From Spartobacteria bacterium (GTDB lineage: Bacteria > Verrucomicrobiota > Kiritimatiellia > RZYC01), in NCBI GenBank assembly GCA_009930475.1, contig RZYC01000034.1:1-40241 (forward strand): a stretch of DNA of 40,241 bases, given 5' to 3'. The notes below the pieces were generated by a model. That model had not been told where the DNA came from. It saw nothing but the letters and a program-made list of their open reading frames with translations, and searched no databases. This document shows, in pieces, positions 36,745 to 40,241 of the stretch. The position numbers and the translations under genes are program-made. Each line of letters opens with the position of its first letter. The stretch's first letter is position 1.

Positions 36745-37740
36745 ATGCGCAATCTTCGTTTTATCATCGAATTAGGACTAACTAAACTGGGTCTGGTAAC
36801 CATCGGCTACTTACCCCGTGGCTGTGTCGTCCGACTCGCCCGGGCACTGGGCTGGTGCGGGTACCATCTCGCCGGTCATCTGCGCAGGACGGCTTGGGCC
36901 AACATCGATATCGCCATGGGTGATACGTGTACAACGTCCCGAAAACGCGCGATTCTGATTCATTCCTTTCAAAGCTTCACCCTCGTTTTACTGGATTTGT
37001 TCTGGTTCGGTCGACGGACCAAAGAACGTATCGAGACCTATGTTCACATGGATCCGATTATCGAAAAGAAATTGAAAGAAACAGAAGCACTGGTCTGTAT
37101 CTCTGCGCATTCCGGCAACTGGGAATTGTTTGGAAAAAGTATTTCCATGCGGGGATATCCCCTGCTCAGCGTTGCCGCCCCGCTGGCCAACACCAGAGTC
37201 GATGAAATTTTTAATCAAATCCGCACCGAAACAGGCCAGCGGGTTGTACACAAAAACGGCGCCGTACGTCATATGCTGAAACAGTTGAAAGACGGCGGGA
37301 AAATTGCGGTATTGCTGGATCAGAATACAAAACCCTCCGATGGCGGCATGTTTGTCTCTTTCTTTGGCAAACCCGTCACCACGTCCACCATTGCCGCCGT
37401 TATGGCGATGCGCACCGGAGCAGTCCTCGGGTTTGCCACCTGTATCCCGGATAAACACGGCCATTATTCGCTCGGACATTATAACCATATTGCCTACGAT
37501 GATATCCCCGCCGGCAACAAGGTACAGCAAATTCAAACCATTACCCAGCGCATCATTTCCGTCATCGAAGAGGATGTACGCGCCAATCCCGACAACTGGC
37601 TATGGATGTATAAACGATGGAAATATGTTGCCATTGGGGATCAGCGCGAGAATTATCCCTTTTATGCGAAATGTATGCTGGAACACGACCAGGCGGAAGC
37701 ACAGAAGCACGCCGACGAATTATCGAAAGGAGAACAATGA
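36745..37740 (+). CDS. Lysophospholipid/lipid A acyltransferase (LpxL/HtrB family)
   Basis: Members of this inner-membrane family add a secondary acyl chain to lipid A. The 331-residue protein has an N-terminal hydrophobic stretch (about 5-35) and the catalytic H-x4-E motif His122 to Glu127 in ISAHSGNWELFG, then LLDQNTKPSDGGMFVSFFGK, which corresponds to the family's D-x-x-P/G-x-F-G region. The ATG at 36745 has GAGGTGA upstream; ATG 36706 lies in a hairpin loop and has none. It ends in a 4-bp overlap with lysA. The gene implies a lipid A outer membrane. Confidence 0.88.
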   Translation: MRNLRFIIELGLTKLGLVTIGYLPRGCVVRLARALGWCGYHLAGHLRRTAWANIDIAMGDTCTTSRKRAILIHSFQSFTLVLLDLFWFGRRTKERIETYVHMDPIIEKKLKETEALVCISAHSGNWELFGKSISMRGYPLLSVAAPLANTRVDEIFNQIRTETGQRVVHKNGAVRHMLKQLKDGGKIAVLLDQNTKPSDGGMFVSFFGKPVTTSTIAAVMAMRTGAVLGFATCIPDKHGHYSLGHYNHIAYDDIPAGNKVQQIQTITQRIISVIEEDVRANPDNWLWMYKRWKYVAIGDQRENYPFYAKCMLEHDQAEAQKHADELSKGEQ

Positions 37741-38996
37741 AAACAACACCATTTACCACCGGACAGGTTCATGCGATGACCGCCCGGTTCCCTACGCCCT
37801 TTCATATTTACGATGAAAAGGCCATCATTGAGAATGTGCGCACCCTGAAAAAGGCCTTCGCATGGAATGACGGATTCAAAGAATTTTTCGCCGTTAAAGC
37901 CGCTCCCAATCCCATTCTCATGAAAATATTGGAAGCCGAAGGTGTGGGCACCGACTGCAGCTCCATGGCCGAATTGATCTTAAGTGAACGCACGGGGATT
38001 CTCGGCGAAGAGATTATGTTCACGTCCAACGACACACCGGCGGATGAATATCGCAAGGCCAGAGAACTGGGCGCCATTGTTAATCTGGATGATATCTCTC
38101 ACATTGCTTTTCTGGAAGAATCGGCCGGACTGCCTGAACTGGTCTGCTGCCGATACAATCCCGGCCCGTTAAAAGGCGGCAACACCATCATCGGTCACCC
38201 CGAAGAAGCCAAATACGGTTTTACCCGCGAACAGCTGTTTGCAGGATACAAAACCCTGAGGGATAAGGGAATCAAACGTTTTGGACTGCATACCATGGTG
38301 GCATCCAATGAACTGGATCCGGCGTACTTTGTTGAAACGGCCCGTATTCTTTTTGAACTGGTTGCCGACCTGTCAAAGAATCTGGGTATTTCCTTTGAAT
38401 TTATCAATCTCGGCGGCGGCATCGGTATCCCCTATCTGCCAGAGCAGCAGCCCGTCGATCTGATTAAGCTCGGCAAAGAAATTCACGCAGAATACGACCG
38501 TCTGATCACAGCCAACGGATTAGCCCCCATTCGTCTGTATCTGGAATGCGGACGTATCATCACCGGTCCCTATGGCTATCTCGTCAGCAAAGTCCTGCAC
38601 ATCAAACGCACCTACAAAACCTTCGTGGGCCTGGATGCCTGTATGGCCAACCTGATGCGACCGGCCTTATACGGCGCGTTTCATCACATCTCCGTGGTGG
38701 GAAAAGAATCGGAACCCGCAACCATGCTGTGTGATGTCACCGGGTCGCTCTGCGAAAACAACGATAAATTTGCCATCGACCGCACCCTTCCTGAAGTAGA
38801 ACCCGGCGATATCGTCATCATTCATGATGCCGGAGCGCATGGCCATGCCATGGGATTCAACTACAACGGTAAACTGCGTTCCGCCGAATTACTGCTGCGC
38901 AAAGACGGATCCGTTGTACAGATCAGAAAGCCCGAAACGCTGGATGATCTTTTTGCCACGCTGGATTTTGGCCAGTTGGCAGATTTCCCCGTTTAA
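37737..38996 (+). CDS. lysA: Diaminopimelate decarboxylase
   Basis: LysA makes L-lysine from meso-diaminopimelate. The 419-residue protein has the fold type III decarboxylase order: a TIM barrel with the PLP lysine Lys54 in FFAVKAAPNP, FEFINLGGGIGIPY (phosphate binding), ECGRIITGPYG (usually EPGR), then LDACMANLMRPALYGAFHHI and VTGSLCENNDKFA with the active-site Cys, and HDAGAHGHAMGFNYNG at the end. The ATG has AAGGAGAA upstream and overlaps the acyltransferase stop. Cys for Pro in EPGR and GLHTMVAS for GLHFHIGS are departures, so a related amino-acid decarboxylase cannot be fully ruled out. Confidence 0.85.
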   Translation: MKTTPFTTGQVHAMTARFPTPFHIYDEKAIIENVRTLKKAFAWNDGFKEFFAVKAAPNPILMKILEAEGVGTDCSSMAELILSERTGILGEEIMFTSNDTPADEYRKARELGAIVNLDDISHIAFLEESAGLPELVCCRYNPGPLKGGNTIIGHPEEAKYGFTREQLFAGYKTLRDKGIKRFGLHTMVASNELDPAYFVETARILFELVADLSKNLGISFEFINLGGGIGIPYLPEQQPVDLIKLGKEIHAEYDRLITANGLAPIRLYLECGRIITGPYGYLVSKVLHIKRTYKTFVGLDACMANLMRPALYGAFHHISVVGKESEPATMLCDVTGSLCENNDKFAIDRTLPEVEPGDIVIIHDAGAHGHAMGFNYNGKLRSAELLLRKDGSVVQIRKPETLDDLFATLDFGQLADFPV

Positions 38997-39020
38997 TCAT
39001 ACCATCAGAAAGTAAAAACT

Positions 39021-39797
39021 ATGGGCATGTTCGGAACCTTAATGGGAGCCTGGGTTGGTGCCTCCTTCGGAGGACCTATCGGGGCCATTCTCGGCGCAGT
39101 GGCCGGCCACTATTTGTCAAACAAACAAACGTCGGAACCCATCGGGCCGTCGCGTAACGATTTGACCATCGCCTACGTCACAACCCTGTTTGCCGTTTTT
39201 GCGAAAATGGCCAAAGTGGACGGCGTCATTTCTTCCGAAGAAATCAAGGCGCTGGAAACCTTTATGCGCGTGGATCTGGAACTGGATGAAGAATCCCGTG
39301 ACTTTGCCGTGAAAGTTTTCCGTGAAGCCAAAGATAATAACACCCCGGCACAGGACTATCTTCGTCAATATGCGGAACTGACCAATTATCAGCGCGATGC
39401 CGCCCAAAGCCTCATCCTCTTACTGCACCGGCTCGCACTGGCCGACGGCGTCCTGCACGATCAGGAATACGAATTCCTGCGCCAGACCGCCGCCACCCTG
39501 CGCATCCCCGTTCAATACATCGATCATATCACCGGGCGCGCATCCAGCTCGCAGCGTCAACATGGACAACCGGTACAAAGTAAAGACCTGAAGCATTGCT
39601 ACAATGTCTTAGGCATCAACGATCAGGCCGATGAGAAAACCATTCGAAACGCCTATCGCCAAAAATGTAAAGAGAACCACCCTGATCGACTGGTCTCTCA
39701 GGGCGTCCCGGAATCTATGCTCAAATACGCTAATGCCAAAATGGCCGAAATCAGCGACGCCTATAACACCATCATGCAGCACAAAGGCTATAACTAA
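39021..39797 (+). CDS. DjlA-like co-chaperone: glycine-rich membrane segment, TerB domain and J domain
   Basis: The 258-residue protein has an N-terminal glycine-zipper segment (about 1-32, GAWVGASFGGPIGAILGAVA), a TerB-like helical domain (about 45-170, AKMAKVDGVISSEEIKALE, LALADGVLHDQEYEFL), and a C-terminal J domain (about 190-258) with LGINDQADEKTIRNAYRQ and the HPD motif (220-222, NHPDRL) that stimulates DnaK. This is the DjlA arrangement. It would sit in the inner membrane with the J domain in the cytoplasm. No clear ribosome binding site precedes the ATG. It lies 24 bases after lysA. Confidence 0.9.
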   Translation: MGMFGTLMGAWVGASFGGPIGAILGAVAGHYLSNKQTSEPIGPSRNDLTIAYVTTLFAVFAKMAKVDGVISSEEIKALETFMRVDLELDEESRDFAVKVFREAKDNNTPAQDYLRQYAELTNYQRDAAQSLILLLHRLALADGVLHDQEYEFLRQTAATLRIPVQYIDHITGRASSSQRQHGQPVQSKDLKHCYNVLGINDQADEKTIRNAYRQKCKENHPDRLVSQGVPESMLKYANAKMAEISDAYNTIMQHKGYN

Positions 39798-39984
39798 GCA
39801 TTGTGAGGGAAGAGGCAGCAATGAATATCCATGCCATGATGCCTCATCCCCCACATATCATCCTGAAAAAGGCACCGGGCTGGAGAGGACTGTAGGCCTA
39901 ACAGACTCGACAACAGCACATTGTCTACGAAATACTTGCAACCGTATGATTGCGACCCCGTCGCCTGTACCCCTTTTTAAGTAA

Positions 39985-40034
39985 ATAATACAAGGACACG
40001 TACGTAATACGTACGTAAGATAATACAAGGACAC
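39985..40034. repeat. Pair of 15-bp direct repeats
   Basis: ATAATACAAGGACAC occurs at 39985-39999 and again at 40020-40034. The 20 bases between them hold two TACGTA palindromes. Confidence 0.8.
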
Positions 40035-40065
40035 ACATGATATATGCCGATAAACATCCATCCGT

Positions 40066-40140
40066 CCGCGTAATACGTACGTAATACGTAATAATACGTA
40101 CGTACGTAATACGTAATACGTAATACGTAATACGTAATAT
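40066..40140. repeat. TACGTAA heptamer repeats
   Basis: The unit TACGTAA occurs five times in perfect tandem at 40103-40137. Interrupted and shifted units (CGTAATACGTACG and the like) precede it from about 40069, and a related patch lies at 39998-40018. The core TACGTA is its own reverse complement, so the array reads almost the same on both strands and can fold in many registers. Confidence 0.85.
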
Positions 40141-40205
40141 AATAACTAAGGTGAGCGTTGCCCACAACCCAATTTTGAATTGAGATGCGTTACCAACCCT
40201 GTACA

Positions 40206-40241
40206 ATGAGTATTCATCAAAAGCTCAACAAGGAAGGTAAC
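40206..40241 (+). CDS. Possible start of a gene at the right edge
   Basis: An ATG at 40206 opens a frame of 12 codons (MSIHQKLNKEGN) up to the edge. No ribosome binding site is visible upstream, and nothing about the product can be said. Confidence 0.2.
   Translation, partial: MSIHQKLNKEGN

Larger units (their letters stand above)
39798..40205. other. Gene-free region at the right end
   Basis: No credible gene was found after the DjlA-like gene. A weak dyad GAGGCA (39812-39817) / TGCCTC (39840-39845) could fold in the 3' end of the transcript but lacks a T-run. The central part holds TACGTAA repeats. Near the end are two imperfect direct units, GCGTTGCCCACAACCC (40155-40170) and GCGTTACCAACCC (40187-40199), around the palindrome CAATT-TTG-AATTG (40170-40182). 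The minus-strand frames here translate the repeat (YYVLRITYY) and are not genes. Confidence 0.6.

Noticed and set aside
39998-40140. CRISPR array
   Set aside because: The units are 7 bases with no spacers and no cas genes nearby.
39858-40206. Minus-strand ORFs with YYVLRITYY-type products
   Set aside because: They are translations of the TACGTAA repeat array and have no features of real proteins.

Overview
The window looks like a chromosomal segment of a Gram-negative, flagellated bacterium of the PVC group, most likely Kiritimatiellota or a close relative. This assignment is an inference. It rests on the giant secreted protein with tandem beta-helix modules that open with NYVS.SG..H..PFT.W.TAATNIQ.A, on a lone short prepilin-like protein, on a four-helix-bundle gene remnant, and on degenerate microrepeats that run through coding sequence. 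A LpxL-type acyltransferase points to a lipid A outer membrane.

Layout. (1) 1-3548, minus strand: a type I restriction-modification style operon of half-size hsdS, hsdM, a DUF1016/PDDEXK nuclease gene and the start of a further translationally coupled ORF that leaves the window. hsdM carries an in-frame GC-rich palindromic repeat insertion. (2) 3549-4204: a scar region with microrepeats, a possible gene remnant and a truncated four-helix-bundle gene whose end is fused antisense into a glycerophosphodiester phosphodiesterase gene. (3) 5276-11710, minus strand: one 6.4 kb gene for a secreted protein with a legumain-like (C13) cysteine peptidase domain and three tandem beta-helix modules. (4) 11886-12236: a lone prepilin. 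(5) 12245-15183, minus strand: uvrB and nadC, overlapping. (6) 15245-22003, minus strand: a compact chemotaxis operon cheA-cheR-cheD-HDOD-cheY-cheX-cheB with no receptor and no cheW. (7) 22231-25483, plus strand: mgtE-recO-glycosyltransferase, each pair overlapping by 4 bp. (8) 25565-26890: a 6-phosphofructokinase. (9) 27033-27388: four tandem tRNA-Glu genes, followed by a broken tetR gene on the other strand. (10) 27891-34579: a flagellar export operon fliQ-fliR-flhB-flhA-flhF-flhG plus a small membrane protein, preceded by a good sigma-54 promoter match. (11) 34668-39797: nifU-nifS, a lipid A acyltransferase, lysA and a DjlA-like co-chaperone. (12) 39798-40241: a gene-free end with tandem TACGTAA heptamers.

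The chemotaxis and flagellar export blocks form a motility-rich region. CheA phosphorylates CheY and CheB; CheR, CheB and CheD set receptor methylation and deamidation; CheX removes phosphate from CheY; FlhA, FlhB, FliQ and FliR build the export gate; FlhF and FlhG set flagellar position and number. The receptors, CheW and fliP must be encoded elsewhere. The remaining genes are housekeeping. The most unusual items are the C13 peptidase/beta-helix giant, the decayed insertion scars, the tRNA-Glu quartet and the repeat insertion in hsdM.
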